From contig NZ_KB913013.1 in assembly GCF_000383955.1 (NCBI RefSeq), positions 3,615,694-3,679,693 on the forward strand: a stretch of 64,000 nucleotides of DNA, in the 5' to 3' direction. Below, one piece after another: positions 8,829-17,817 of this stretch. Source of the DNA: Rudanella lutea DSM 19387. Its GTDB lineage: Bacteria > Bacteroidota > Bacteroidia > Cytophagales > Spirosomataceae. A model generated the notes under the pieces. It was not told the origin of the DNA. It searched no databases and worked only from the letters and a program-made list of their open reading frames with translations. Both the position numbers and the translations under genes were made by a program. Within the stretch, counting starts at the first letter, position 1. The number at the start of each line of letters is the position of its first letter.

Positions 8829-8947
8829 AACCAACGAACAACGAACAGTGAACAACGAACAACTGACAACGACCGGATAAAGCTCCCTAAAAATTGCTTC
8901 ACCGCTCATTGTCAGTTGTTCGTTGTCAGTTGTTCACTGATAACTGA
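8829..8947. repeat. Class A word hairpin between sucA and sucB
   Basis: The left part (8829-8872) is made of repeated AACAACGAACA words. The right part (8906-8947) carries their reverse complements: 8855-8872 pairs with 8906-8923 at 17 of 18 positions, and an outer CAGTGAACA is also shared. The hairpin begins 2 bp after the sucA stop and ends 6 bp before the sucB ATG. No T-run follows it, so it is more likely an RNA processing, stability or translation-control element than a terminator. Confidence 0.75.
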
Positions 8948-8953
8948 AAAAAA

Positions 8954-10555
8954 ATGGCTGTTGAAATAAAAGTACCCGCAGTAGGCGAGTCGATCACCGA
9001 AGTAACGGTGGGCGAATGGTTGAAAAAAGAAGGTGATACGGTAAAGGTCGACGACGTGCTCTGTACGCTCGATTCAGACAAAGCGTCGTTTGAACTGCCG
9101 GCCGAAACCGAAGGCGTACTCCATATTCTGGCCCAGGCTGGCGACACCCTGCCGATTGGTGCTGTTATCTGTACCATTGAGCCCGTAGGCGCATCGGCTC
9201 CGGCCCCTGCACCGGCTCCCGAAGCGCCCAAGGCCGAGGCTCCTGCTCCTCAGCCTGTTGCGGCCCCGGCCCCCGAGCCCGCTACGCCAGCGCCGGCGGC
9301 AAGCGGTAGCCAGGTGATCGAAATGAAAGTACCAGCCGTAGGCGAGTCGATTACGGAGGTAACCATCGCATCGTGGTCGAAGAAAGACGGTGACGTGGTA
9401 GCGCTCGACGAGGTTCTCTGCGAACTGGAGTCTGACAAAGCTACGTTTGAGCTGCCCGCCGAAGCGGCCGGAACCCTCCGGATTGTGGCGCAGGCTGGCG
9501 AAACACTTCCGATTGGTGGCCTCATTGCCCGGATCGAAACTGGCGCGGCAGCTGCCCCGGCGGCTCCGGCTCCGAGTGCTCCCGCTGCTCAACCTGCGGC
9601 TGCTACCACCGCCGACGTTAATGGTCAAACGGGGTATGCCGCGCATCATGCCTCACCGGCTGCGGCCAAAATTCTGGCCGAAAAAGGGGTAGAAGCCACC
9701 GCCGTGACCGGTACCGGTGTGGGCGGGCGCATCACCAAAGAAGACGCCATGAATGCCCAGAAGGCACAGCCTGCCGCTCAACCGGCCGCTACAGCCCCCG
9801 CGCCCAAGCCAGCCGCACCGGCACCAGCTCCGGCTCCGGTAGCTGCGCCGGGTAGCCGCAACCAGCGTCGCGAAAAAATGACATCGCTGCGCCGGACCAT
9901 TGCCCGCCGGTTGGTGGCCGTGAAAAACGAAACGGCTATGCTGACAACCTTCAACGAGGTTGACATGAAGCCGATCATGGACATGCGCGGCAAGTACAAA
10001 GACAAGTTTAAGGAGAAACACGGGGTGGGCCTTGGGTTCATGTCGTTCTTCACAAAAGCGGTCTGCGTAGCCCTGAAAGAGTTCCCGGCCGTGAATGCCA
10101 TGATCGACGGTGATCAGATTGTATTCAACGACTTCTGCGATATTTCAATCGCGGTATCGTCGGAGCGGGGGTTGGTGGTTCCGGTGATTCGGAACGCTGA
10201 GCAAATGACGTTCCACGAGATCGAGAAAGAAATTGTGCGGTTAGCCGGTTTGGCCCGCGACAATAAACTGACCATCGAGCAGATGCAGGGTGGCACGTTC
10301 ACGATCACAAACGGGGGTATCTTTGGGTCGATGCTGTCGACACCGATTATCAATGCACCCCAGTCGGCTATTCTGGGTATGCACAACATTGTGGAACGTC
10401 CGGTTGTGCAGAACGGCGAAATCGTGGTGCGGCCGATCATGTACGTAGCTCTCAGCTACGATCACCGTATTATCGACGGGAAAGAGTCGGTGAGCTTCCT
10501 GGTACGGATCAAGCAACTGCTCGAAGATCCGACCCGCCTACTGCTCGACGTGTAA
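8954..10555 (+). CDS. sucB: Dihydrolipoyllysine succinyltransferase (E2 of 2-oxoglutarate dehydrogenase)
   Basis: A 533-aa E2 core subunit that accepts succinyl from SucA on a lipoyl lysine and transfers it to CoA. Domains: lipoyl 1 (about 1-78, lipoylated K43 in D-S-D-K-A-S), an Ala/Pro-rich linker, lipoyl 2 (about 120-197, K162 in E-S-D-K-A-T), a second linker, the E1/E3-binding domain (about 231-268, [17 protein letters not shown]), a third linker, and the catalytic domain from about 303 with the active-site motif SYDHRIIDG (H504, D508). Two tandem lipoyl domains are more than the single one of E. coli SucB but are common in Bacteroidota. It is co-directional with sucA across a 127-bp repeat-filled gap and is followed by its own terminator. 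Confidence 0.96.
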   Translation: MAVEIKVPAVGESITEVTVGEWLKKEGDTVKVDDVLCTLDSDKASFELPAETEGVLHILAQAGDTLPIGAVICTIEPVGASAPAPAPAPEAPKAEAPAPQPVAAPAPEPATPAPAASGSQVIEMKVPAVGESITEVTIASWSKKDGDVVALDEVLCELESDKATFELPAEAAGTLRIVAQAGETLPIGGLIARIETGAAAAPAAPAPSAPAAQPAAATTADVNGQTGYAAHHASPAAAKILAEKGVEATAVTGTGVGGRITKEDAMNAQKAQPAAQPAATAPAPKPAAPAPAPAPVAAPGSRNQRREKMTSLRRTIARRLVAVKNETAMLTTFNEVDMKPIMDMRGKYKDKFKEKHGVGLGFMSFFTKAVCVALKEFPAVNAMIDGDQIVFNDFCDISIAVSSERGLVVPVIRNAEQMTFHEIEKEIVRLAGLARDNKLTIEQMQGGTFTITNGGIFGSMLSTPIINAPQSAILGMHNIVERPVVQNGEIVVRPIMYVALSYDHRIIDGKESVSFLVRIKQLLEDPTRLLLDV

Positions 10556-10580
10556 GCATACACAAGTTGAAACGAATAAC

Positions 10581-10630
10581 GCACCGAGCCGTACAGAGAA
10601 CCTCCTCTGCGCGGCTCGGTGCAGCTTTTT
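10581..10630 (+). terminator. Intrinsic terminator after sucB
   Basis: GCACCGAGCCG (10581-10591) pairs exactly with CGGCTCGGTGC (10612-10622); an inner CAGAG/CTCTG can extend the stem. Five T residues follow shortly after. It closes the sucAB unit just before the methyltransferase gene. Confidence 0.85.
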
Positions 10631-10642
10631 CTGGGTAAAAGA

Positions 10643-11215
10643 ATGGATGCTACTTATTGGAATACCCGGTACGAAGACGGCCGGACAGGTTGGGATCTGG
10701 GGCAGCTTTCGCCCCCGCTCAAAGCTATTATCGATGCCGTGACCGACAAACAGGCGGCTATCCTGATTCCGGGTGCGGGCTCGGGCTACGAGGTCGATTA
10801 TTTACTCCAACAGGGCTTTACCGATGTGACCGTAATTGACCTGGCTCCGCTCGCTATCGACCGCCTGCGCGAGCGGGTGGGTACACCGGCCGGCCTGACG
10901 ACCCTTGTCGGCAACTTTTTTGACCATCAGGGGCAGTACGACCTTATTCTGGAACAAACGTTTTTCTGCGCGCTCGACCCGGCCTTGCGGGTGGCCTATG
11001 CGCAGCACATGCGTGCCCTGCTGAAGCCCGGCGGGCGGGTAGCGGGCGTTCTGTTTGCTACCACGTTTCCGTTTGAAGGGCCACCCTTTGGCGGGTCGGT
11101 AGCGGAGTACCGCACCTTGTTCGAGCCGAATTTTGGTGCGGTACGTCTGGAGCCCTGTTTAGTATCGGTAAAGCCCCGGCTGGGCAATGAAGTCTGGGTT
11201 GAGCTGAGGGCCTAA
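10643..11215 (+). CDS. SAM-dependent methyltransferase, thiopurine/thiol methyltransferase-like
   Basis: A 190-aa class I methyltransferase. It opens with D-A-T-Y-W-N-T-R-Y and G-W-D-L-G-Q-L-S-P-P-L, typical of the thiopurine S-methyltransferase (TPMT)/thiol methyltransferase branch. The SAM-binding motif I is ILIPGAGSGYEVDYL and the acidic residue after strand 2 is in TVIDLAPLAI. Relatives methylate thiols, sulfide or halides. The GTG at 10619 lies inside the sucB terminator, so the ATG at 10643 is preferred. The gene ends in a 3-nt overlap with the stop of the convergent trehalase gene, with no terminator visible between them. Confidence 0.85.
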   Translation: MDATYWNTRYEDGRTGWDLGQLSPPLKAIIDAVTDKQAAILIPGAGSGYEVDYLLQQGFTDVTVIDLAPLAIDRLRERVGTPAGLTTLVGNFFDHQGQYDLILEQTFFCALDPALRVAYAQHMRALLKPGGRVAGVLFATTFPFEGPPFGGSVAEYRTLFEPNFGAVRLEPCLVSVKPRLGNEVWVELRA

Positions 11216-12750
11216 GACTCGCTCATTTCGGCCCAGCGCTCGGCATCCATGGCCAGATACACGCCGTTGGTCCACCCGAAGCCGTCCTGATTGGGGTATT
11301 CGCCCCCGCCCGTGGTCAGGGCGGCATCAACCACGTTGTACTTTTCCATCATCTTGCCGGTGGCCTTAAACACTTTATCGTTGAGCGCCAGCCAGCGGTT
11401 GCGGCCAAGTTGCGCGGTTTCGGTGAAGCCGTAGTTCATCAAGGCCCTGTACACAATCCACTGCAACGGTGCCCAGCCGTTAGGCCAGTCCCACTGTTGA
11501 CCTGAGTGGTTGAGGGTGGTTACCCAGCCGCCGGTCTGCAAAAATTCGTCTTTCAGGCGGTCATGTACGCGGGCCGCCTGTTCGGGCGTGGCCAGGTTAA
11601 AGAAAAGCGGAAACACACCCGCCAGTGTGAGGGCGGGGGTTTGGGTGGCCTGCACAGCATCGTAATCGTGGAAGAAACCGGTTTCGGCGTTCCAGAACGT
11701 ACGCTCAATTAAGGCATGGCGGTCGGCAGCCAGCTGCTCAAACAGGGCCGCGTGGGCATGGTCGCCGTTGTGGGCGTAAGCTTCGGAAAGGGTAGCCTCG
11801 AGTGAGTAAAGCAGGCAGTTGAGGTCTACGGGAATCAGGTCGGCGGTGTGGATGGTGGCAAGCGTATGCGCATCGGCACACCAGCGACTGCTGAAATCCC
11901 AACCCGACTCGCAGGCTGCCCGAATGTGGTTGTACAGCACCGTCGACGCAACGCCCGCCTGTTCGGCCTGTTCGTTGAGTTCAATCTCCTGCCGGTAAGC
12001 CTCAGGCCGGGGGGTGGGCGTATTGTCCCAGTACCGGTTGAGGGGCAGGCCATCGGGGAGCTGCACCGTCCGCCGGGCGCGCGGGTGGGCGTCCGACAGG
12101 TCATCTTCACCTTTGGTCCAGAAATCGTATTCTTTCTGTAGATGGGGCAGGTAGCGGAGCAGAGCCTCAGTTCCTTCAATATCGGCCAGGAGCCCCACCA
12201 TCAAGGCGAAATAGGGCGGCTGCGACCGGCTCAGGAAGTACGTCCGGTTGCCGTTTGGAATAAAGCCAAACTGATCGATAAGGTAAGCAAAGTTGTCGAC
12301 CATACTGCGAATGAGGTCGGTACGGCCGGCCTCGCGTAGCCCGAGCATGGTAAAGTAGCTATCCCAGTAAAAAATCTCCCGAAACCGCCCGCCGGGCACC
12401 ACATATGGGTGGGGCAGGGGCACTCGCGAACTGTGGGGCACGGGCGTGTCGGCGGGGCGTGTCAGGCGGTCCCAAAGCCGGTTGATGTGCTCGGTAGTTG
12501 GCAGCGAGGTGTCGCTGACAAAATCGGCGGCTATTGGTTTGGGCGTATTGAAATGCTCGAACACGAAAGCGTGCAGGTCGAAGCCGGGCGTGTCTTTCTG
12601 GGCTTCGTACCGGGCTACAATCTCAGCCGGGTCGAGTTTGGGCGTACAATCGACAAACGTTTTGGAATCGGAGAAGACCCGACCCAGTTGCACATCGACA
12701 AAAAGACGGCCAAGCAACTGATCGGGCGAGAGGGCAAGCACTTGCATCAT
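11212..12750 (-). CDS. Alpha,alpha-trehalase, GH37
   Basis: A 512-aa glycoside hydrolase of family 37, which splits trehalose into two glucoses by an inverting mechanism. Both family signatures are present: PGGRFREIFYWDSY at residues 119-132 and QWDWPNGWAP at 419-428. N-R-Y-W-D probably carries the catalytic acid and E469 in E-K-Y-N the base. No signal peptide or lipobox is seen, which suggests a cytoplasmic, TreF-like enzyme. Two consecutive ATG codons (12750, 12747) could start it. The divergent MFS gene 192 bp away is a plausible source of the substrate, and released glucose could feed a sugar kinase such as the ROK protein at 17.8 kb; both links are inference. Confidence 0.93.
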   Translation of the reverse strand: MMQVLALSPDQLLGRLFVDVQLGRVFSDSKTFVDCTPKLDPAEIVARYEAQKDTPGFDLHAFVFEHFNTPKPIAADFVSDTSLPTTEHINRLWDRLTRPADTPVPHSSRVPLPHPYVVPGGRFREIFYWDSYFTMLGLREAGRTDLIRSMVDNFAYLIDQFGFIPNGNRTYFLSRSQPPYFALMVGLLADIEGTEALLRYLPHLQKEYDFWTKGEDDLSDAHPRARRTVQLPDGLPLNRYWDNTPTPRPEAYRQEIELNEQAEQAGVASTVLYNHIRAACESGWDFSSRWCADAHTLATIHTADLIPVDLNCLLYSLEATLSEAYAHNGDHAHAALFEQLAADRHALIERTFWNAETGFFHDYDAVQATQTPALTLAGVFPLFFNLATPEQAARVHDRLKDEFLQTGGWVTTLNHSGQQWDWPNGWAPLQWIVYRALMNYGFTETAQLGRNRWLALNDKVFKATGKMMEKYNVVDAALTTGGGEYPNQDGFGWTNGVYLAMDAERWAEMSES

Positions 12751-12942
12751 GGGTACAATATGAGTGGGTCACAGCTACAAAACGCTGTGCCTGTATCGTT
12801 CGGATGGGTTAACCCAAGTTTAACGGGATCTGCGGGTACAAACAACGCAATATTTTAGATTTATTCGCTAATTCGCAGGGTAAAGAAGGGCTCAACAGGC
12901 CCGTAAAAGTACCCACGTAACGTTACTTTACCCACTTACTTC

Positions 12943-14199
12943 ATGGCTACCTGGCGCGTTAAACTTTCGCTCATTCTCAATTACTTCGTGTTTGCCATCC
13001 TGCTCAATAGTGTTGGCACGGTGATTCTTCAGGTTCAGAACAACTATGGTGTTTCGGCCACGTCGGCCAGTGTGCTCGAAGCCTTCAAAGACCTGAGCAT
13101 TGCGGTGGTGTCGTTTGGGGTGGCCTCGTACAGTGTTCGGATCGGTTACCGGCGGGCTATGCTCACGGCGCTGGGCATCGTGACGGTGGCTTGTTTGCTG
13201 ATGCCGTTATTGCCGGCATTCTGGACGACCAAACTGCTGTTTGCGGCCGTTGGGGCCAGTTTTGCCCTGATCAAAGTATCGGTGTTTGCTACCATTGGCC
13301 TCGTCAGCCCCTCAACCGATGAACACGCCAGTTTTATGAACTTTCTGGAGTCGTTTTTCATGATTGGGGTGTTGTCGGGCTATTTTCTGTTCAGTGCCTT
13401 TGTCGATGATCAGAACCTGCAATCGACGGCCTGGCTCTCGGTCTATTATGTGCTGGCGGGGGTATCGGCGCTGGCGTTTGTGCTGTTGCTGGCTACCCCG
13501 CTCGATGAGTCGAAAGTGGCTTCGGGCGCGGCCCGCCCGCTCACCGACGACCTGGGCGACATGCTCCGCCTGGTGGCCCGGCCTGTAGTGCTTGTGTTTG
13601 TGGCGTGTGCCTTTGTGTACGTGCTCATGGAGCAGGGCATTATGAGCTGGCTGCCTACGTTCAACAGCAAAATTCTGAACCTGCCCACCTCGCTTAGTAT
13701 TCAGATGGCGAGTATTCTGGCGGCTTCAACGGCCATTGGGCGGTTTCTGGCGGGGTTCATTCTGCGCAAGGTGTCGTGGTACTGGTTGCTGATGATTTGC
13801 CTGGTGGTGTCGGCGGGGCTGGTGCTGCTGGCGTTGCCCCTAGCGAGCTCGGCGGGTAGCCAAGTCGTAACGGGCTGGGCCGATGCCCCGTTGGCGGCTT
13901 TTATATTTCCGCTGATCGGCTTGTTTATTGCCCCCATTTATCCGGCCATCAATTCGGCTATTCTGAGTAGCCTGCCTCTGCGGCAACATGGGCCTATGGC
14001 GGGGCTGATTGTGGTGTTCTCGGCTTTGGGCGGCACCACGGGTTCAATTATCACGGGTCGGGTGTTTGATGCGTACGGCGGACAAACGGCGTTTTACTTC
14101 TCGTTGGTGCCAATTGGGTTGCTGCTCGTTCTGCTGACTATTTTCCAGCGCCTTGGACAGCGGCAATCGACGGTGGTTCGGGAGCGCGAGCACGCGTGA
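12943..14199 (+). CDS. MFS transporter, sugar-permease-like
   Basis: A 418-aa polytopic membrane protein with about 12 predicted helices and a central cytoplasmic loop near residues 190-205, typical of the major facilitator superfamily. It has the FEAFKDLSIA-like loop after helix 2, R-I-G-Y-R-R between helices 2 and 3, and a matching R-K-V-S in the second half. The overall pattern is reminiscent of fucose/hexose permeases, but the substrate cannot be read from sequence. It is divergent from trehalase, so trehalose or another oligosaccharide is a reasonable guess. It begins at the ATG at 12943. Confidence 0.82.
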   Translation: MATWRVKLSLILNYFVFAILLNSVGTVILQVQNNYGVSATSASVLEAFKDLSIAVVSFGVASYSVRIGYRRAMLTALGIVTVACLLMPLLPAFWTTKLLFAAVGASFALIKVSVFATIGLVSPSTDEHASFMNFLESFFMIGVLSGYFLFSAFVDDQNLQSTAWLSVYYVLAGVSALAFVLLLATPLDESKVASGAARPLTDDLGDMLRLVARPVVLVFVACAFVYVLMEQGIMSWLPTFNSKILNLPTSLSIQMASILAASTAIGRFLAGFILRKVSWYWLLMICLVVSAGLVLLALPLASSAGSQVVTGWADAPLAAFIFPLIGLFIAPIYPAINSAILSSLPLRQHGPMAGLIVVFSALGGTTGSIITGRVFDAYGGQTAFYFSLVPIGLLLVLLTIFQRLGQRQSTVVREREHA

Positions 14200-14212
14200 G
14201 CAACATGCATAC

Positions 14213-14302
14213 GTGAATGAGTAATGTAAAATGCATAATGAGTACTTGGGTTGCCTGCTGACAGTCATCCTTTTTGTTGTACATTTTACATTGTTCATTA
14301 TA
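14213..14302. repeat. Class B word hairpin, diverged copy
   Basis: Begins GTGAATGAGTAATGTAAAATG and ends with TGTACATTTTACATTGTTCA, its approximate reverse complement, with CTGCTGACAGTC in the middle where the intact copies have CTACTGATAATCAG. It lies head-to-tail with a cleaner copy starting at 14302. Confidence 0.6.
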
Positions 14303-14396
14303 AGTGAATGAACAATGTAAAATGTATTACCTACTGATAATCAGTCATCTCATTGTACATTTTACACTATTCATTTTACATTTAATTCCGTCTGAT
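14302..14396 (+). repeat. Interspersed class B element, copy 1 (about 95 bp, internally shortened)
   Basis: Runs from TAAGTGAATGAACAATG to AATTCCGTCTGA. It matches copies at 20948-21064 (reverse orientation) and 60138-60253 over its whole length, except for about 13 missing bases after AATGTAAAATGT. The centre CTACTGATAATCAG and the right half ACATTTTACACTATTCATTT are nearly identical to the other copies. Confidence 0.8.
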
Positions 14397-14407
14397 TATT
14401 TATAAAC

Positions 14408-14450
14408 AACGAGGGGGGCTGGTTCATGTGAACCAGCCCCCCTCGTTTTG
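14408..14450. terminator. Bidirectional intrinsic terminator, 19-bp perfect stem
   Basis: Arms 14408-14426 and 14429-14447 are exact reverse complements (core GAGGGGGGCTGGTTCA), with almost no loop and a TTTT tail. It separates the convergent MFS and SSS transporter genes. Confidence 0.87.
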
Positions 14451-14474
14451 GGCGCTTGCGTAGCCGGGTTTGAA

Positions 14475-16172
14475 TTACCAGAACCGGACGTACAACATCG
14501 AGAACAGCATCAGAATAATCACGATCATCGTCAGGCTCGTGGGCGAGAGTTTGAACATCTGCGCGTCGATTTCCAGACCCTTTGGGTTGACTTTCGGGCC
14601 GGCGAGGCTGATGAGCACCATCAGGGCTACGGTCATGAAAAACGATAGGCCCATAGCCACCAGGAACGGAATAACATACCCGCCCTGACCGTCGGGGAAG
14701 GCCGAGTAGAGCAAGGTTTCGGGGCCGAAAATATCGGTAGCAAAGTGGTTGAAAAACACCACGAGGGCAAAGCCACCCAACACACCCGCAATGGCAGCGG
14801 CACCGGTGGTTCGTTTCCAGAAGAAGCCCAGAATAAATACCGCAAAAATACCGGGGCTGATATAGCCGGTGTATTTCTGAATGTAGGTGAAGCCACCTTC
14901 GCCCCCAATACCGAGTGCATCGCTCCAGGCAAAGGCGATCGACACCAGCATGGCCACCAGAATGGTAGCGCGGCCAATCCAGAGCAGCCGGGCTTCGCTT
15001 GCTTCCTTATTGATGTACTTGTGGTAAATGTCGAGCGTGAAAATGGTCGAGATGGAGTTGGCTTTACCCGCCAGCGAGGCCACGATAGCCGCCGTCAGGG
15101 CTGCCACCGACATACCTTTGAGACCACTGGGCAGGAAGGTCAGCACGGCCGAGTAGGCATTGTCGCCAACCACCACACCGTCGCGCATCATTTCGGTCTG
15201 CAAACCGCCGTTTTTGTAAATCACGTAAGCCGCAATACCCGGCAACATCACAATAATCGGCATGAAGATTTTCAGAATGGCCGCAAACAGAATCCCGGTG
15301 CGGGCGGTCTGCAAATCGGCCCCGAGAGCCCGCTGCGTGATGTACTGGTTACAGCCCCAGTAGTTGAGGTTTACTACCCACTGCCCACCCAGATACATGG
15401 CAATGCCCGGCAGGGTAAGGTAGCGGTTTACCTCGGCCTGCGACGCACCGGGGCCGGGTTTCTCAAAAATCATGTGGAAATGGTCGTCGGCATCCTTAAT
15501 CATGGCCCCCAGCCCCGCAATAGCGCTGCTGCCCAACCCGAAGGTCTCGCTCACTTTGGTAAGCGCCAGGTAGGTAGTAACCAGACCACCGATAATCAAA
15601 ACCAGTACCTGTACCACGTCGGTATAACCGATTACTTTCATGCCCCCCAGGGTGATGAAGATGGCAAACAGGCTCAGCCCGATCACGATCACGTGAAAGC
15701 TGTCGCCCCCGACGAGGTTGCTGATGGCCAGAGCCCCCAGAAACAGAATAGACGTGAGGTTCACAAAAACGTACAGAAACAGCCAGAAAACCGCCATAAT
15801 CAGACTCACGGTCTCATTGTAGCGCGTGCTCAGGAACTGCGGCATGGTGTAGATTTTATTCTTCAGATAGATCGGAATAAACCACACGGCCACAATAATA
15901 AGGCTGATGGCAGCCAGCCATTCGTACACGGCAATGGCGACTCCAAACCGGAAGCCATCGCCCGACATACCGATAAACTGTTCGGCCGAAATGTTGGACG
16001 CGATCAGCGAGGCACCGATGGCCCACCAGGTGAGGGCCCCCTCGGCCAGAAAGAAGTCTTTGGTGTCGGTTTTCTTTTGTTCTTTCTGCCGGTAGATCCA
16101 GTATCCGTAGGCAGATACCCCGACGAAGTAAAGCAGGAAAATGACGTAATCGAGCGTAATCAGTTGACTCAT
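14475..16172 (-). CDS. Sodium:solute symporter (SSS/SLC5 family), sugar-type
   Basis: A membrane symporter of about 565 aa with 13-14 helices that couples Na+ entry to solute uptake. Hallmarks include FFLAEGALTWWAIGASLIASNISAEQ in helix 1, with the broken-helix S-N-I-S-A-E-Q seen in SGLT-type sugar symporters, the F-I-T-L-G-G-M-K-V-I-G-Y-T-D-V-V-Q-V motif, and W-W/Y-W-G-C-N-Q-Y-I-T-Q-R-A-L-G. These fit the glucose/galactose subgroup rather than proline or acetate carriers. I take the ATG at 16170-16172 (M-S-Q-L-I-T-L-D-Y), seven codons inside the longest frame, as SSS proteins begin directly with the first helix. It faces an M16 protease gene upstream on the same strand, 178 bp away. Confidence 0.88.
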   Translation of the reverse strand: MSQLITLDYVIFLLYFVGVSAYGYWIYRQKEQKKTDTKDFFLAEGALTWWAIGASLIASNISAEQFIGMSGDGFRFGVAIAVYEWLAAISLIIVAVWFIPIYLKNKIYTMPQFLSTRYNETVSLIMAVFWLFLYVFVNLTSILFLGALAISNLVGGDSFHVIVIGLSLFAIFITLGGMKVIGYTDVVQVLVLIIGGLVTTYLALTKVSETFGLGSSAIAGLGAMIKDADDHFHMIFEKPGPGASQAEVNRYLTLPGIAMYLGGQWVVNLNYWGCNQYITQRALGADLQTARTGILFAAILKIFMPIIVMLPGIAAYVIYKNGGLQTEMMRDGVVVGDNAYSAVLTFLPSGLKGMSVAALTAAIVASLAGKANSISTIFTLDIYHKYINKEASEARLLWIGRATILVAMLVSIAFAWSDALGIGGEGGFTYIQKYTGYISPGIFAVFILGFFWKRTTGAAAIAGVLGGFALVVFFNHFATDIFGPETLLYSAFPDGQGGYVIPFLVAMGLSFFMTVALMVLISLAGPKVNPKGLEIDAQMFKLSPTSLTMIVIILMLFSMLYVRFW

Positions 16173-16258
16173 GTAGAACGTAGGTTGGGCCAAATTTTAG
16201 TCAAAAGCAAAATTGCCTCCCATATTACGCATAAAAGCCGAAAAGGATAAAAACACAA

Positions 16259-16332
16259 ACCGGGTCAGGTGCCCGGCTTCGGTACCGGTTTGGGTGCACA
16301 AACGCAGTACAGAGGCCGGGTACCGACCCGGT
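16259..16332 (-). terminator. Hairpin after the M16 peptidase gene, possible terminator
   Basis: 16259-16278 (ACCGGGTCAGGTGCCCGG) and 16313-16332 (CCGGGTACCGACCCGGT) are imperfect reverse complements. Read on the minus strand, a short T-rich run (GTGTTTTTATCC) follows. It would end the M16 transcript before the SSS gene. The loop is long, so this is only moderately supported. Confidence 0.5.
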
Positions 16333-16350
16333 CGATAGCGGTCAGATACC

Positions 16351-17586
16351 CTATTTTTCGGGCATGAAGGTAAGATAGCTCATCTGCTCAGGGAGGAGGG
16401 TTTCCTGCGCGATGGCCTGTAGCTCGTCGGCCGTGACGGCTTTGATTTCGGCAAAAATATCGGGTAGCGACTCCACCCGGCCGATGTCCAGAATACTCTT
16501 GGCCATCATGAGCATAAAGCTCTGGTTGCTCTCTTCGGCCATAGCCAGCTGGCCCATCAGCTGCTCTTTGGTCTGGTGCAGCTGGAGCGTCGTGAGCGGT
16601 TTGTCGCGCAGTTGCTGCATTTCTTTGAGGATGAGCGTGTGGGCCCGATCCACCTTTTTGGGGTCGGTGCCGAAATAGATACCCAGAAAACCGGTGTCGA
16701 TGTAGGGCGTAAAGCTGGCGTCGATGCTATACACAAGTCCAAACTTTTCGCGCAGGTTCATATTCAGCCGTGAGTTCATACCCGGCCCACCCAGCAGGTT
16801 GACAAGCATGAAAAACGGAAGTCGCTTGGGGTCGGAGAGCGAGAACGCCGGTCGGCCGAGGGCGCATTGAGCCTGCGTAATGGGTCGCTCTACGGTTTGC
16901 CGTTGGGGGGTGTAGCTACCGGGCGGTTGCCGCTGCCGGGTGGTTTTGCGGTGGGGTATATCGGCCAGATACTTGCTGGCCATCCGCACCACCTTCGCAA
17001 AAGGGTCGTTGCTGACCGAGGCAAACACAATCCGTTCGGTATCGAAATTGTCGGCGATAAACCCCTGCAGGGCGTCGCGCGTGAACGAGTTTACGGTTTC
17101 GGGCGTGCCTAGAATATTGCTGCCGAGGGCGTGGTTCTGAAACACAAGCCCGTCGAAGTCGTCTTGCAGGGCGTCTTCGGGCGAGTCGTAGTACATGGCC
17201 ATCTCTTCCAGAATGACACCCCGTTCGCGCTCAATCTGCTTTTCGGGAAATACCGAGTGAAAGGCAATATCGGCCAGCAGTTCGGTGGCTTTTTCGAAGT
17301 GCAGCCCCAGCACCGACGCGTGAAAACAGACTTTCTCTTTGGTGGTGTAGGCATTCAGCTCCCCGCCTACGTTTTCGAGCCGGTTAATGATGTGGTGCGA
17401 CCGTCGTTTTTCGGTGCCTTTAAACGCCATATGTTCCCAGAAATGCGCCAGCCCCTGTTGTTCGGGCGTTTCGTCGCGGCTACCAATGTCGAGCATGATA
17501 CCGCAGTGGGCAATCTGGGTGTGGAGTATTTGTTTATGGACAATACGGATGCCGTTGGGCAGCGTGTGTAGTTCGTAATCTTCCAT
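16351..17586 (-). CDS. M16 family zinc peptidase (insulinase/processing-peptidase type)
   Basis: A 411-aa protein with the inverted zinc motif H-F-W-E-H at residues 48-52 and the third ligand glutamate in RGVILEEMAM (E127/E128), about 75 residues downstream as the family requires. H-T-L-P-N-G-I-R and N-A-Y-T-T-K-E are also typical, and a second non-catalytic M16 half occupies the C-terminus (GGPGMNSRLNMNLREKFGLVYSI). The length is that of the short YmxG/PqqL-like bacterial proteases. There is no signal peptide, so it is likely cytoplasmic. It stands alone, divergent from the ROK kinase. Confidence 0.92.
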   Translation of the reverse strand: MEDYELHTLPNGIRIVHKQILHTQIAHCGIMLDIGSRDETPEQQGLAHFWEHMAFKGTEKRRSHHIINRLENVGGELNAYTTKEKVCFHASVLGLHFEKATELLADIAFHSVFPEKQIERERGVILEEMAMYYDSPEDALQDDFDGLVFQNHALGSNILGTPETVNSFTRDALQGFIADNFDTERIVFASVSNDPFAKVVRMASKYLADIPHRKTTRQRQPPGSYTPQRQTVERPITQAQCALGRPAFSLSDPKRLPFFMLVNLLGGPGMNSRLNMNLREKFGLVYSIDASFTPYIDTGFLGIYFGTDPKKVDRAHTLILKEMQQLRDKPLTTLQLHQTKEQLMGQLAMAEESNQSFMLMMAKSILDIGRVESLPDIFAEIKAVTADELQAIAQETLLPEQMSYLTFMPEK

Positions 17587-17817
17587 TCTGTAGGATCAAG
17601 CCGACCGTGCCGGATTCGGGAAACATTCGGTCCCTGTTCGGTTTCTGCCGTCATCTAACAACCCCAAACCGACGCTAAAAATTTCCGAAGAGGGGCACAT
17701 TCCAAATGGGGCAACTGCCCGGTACTCACCTTGCGTACACCAAACGATAGGTATGTACCCAAACGAAAGTGCTTAACAACCATTGAACCCCCAAACGAAA
17801 AACCACAAACCTTATTC

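Noticed and set aside
8829-8947. sucA-sucB hairpin as a transcription terminator
   Set aside because: No T-tract follows either arm and the E2 gene needs to be co-expressed with E1, so attenuation or RNA processing is more plausible than termination.
10619-10642. GTG start for the methyltransferase at 10619
   Set aside because: These bases belong to the sucB terminator stem and tail; the ATG at 10643 gives the family N-terminus.
14745-16250. 501-aa open frame opposite the SSS symporter
   Set aside because: It is a mirror of the symporter gene. The composition (many His, Gln, Arg) and lack of any domain show a shadow frame; the minus-strand protein is a clear membrane symporter.
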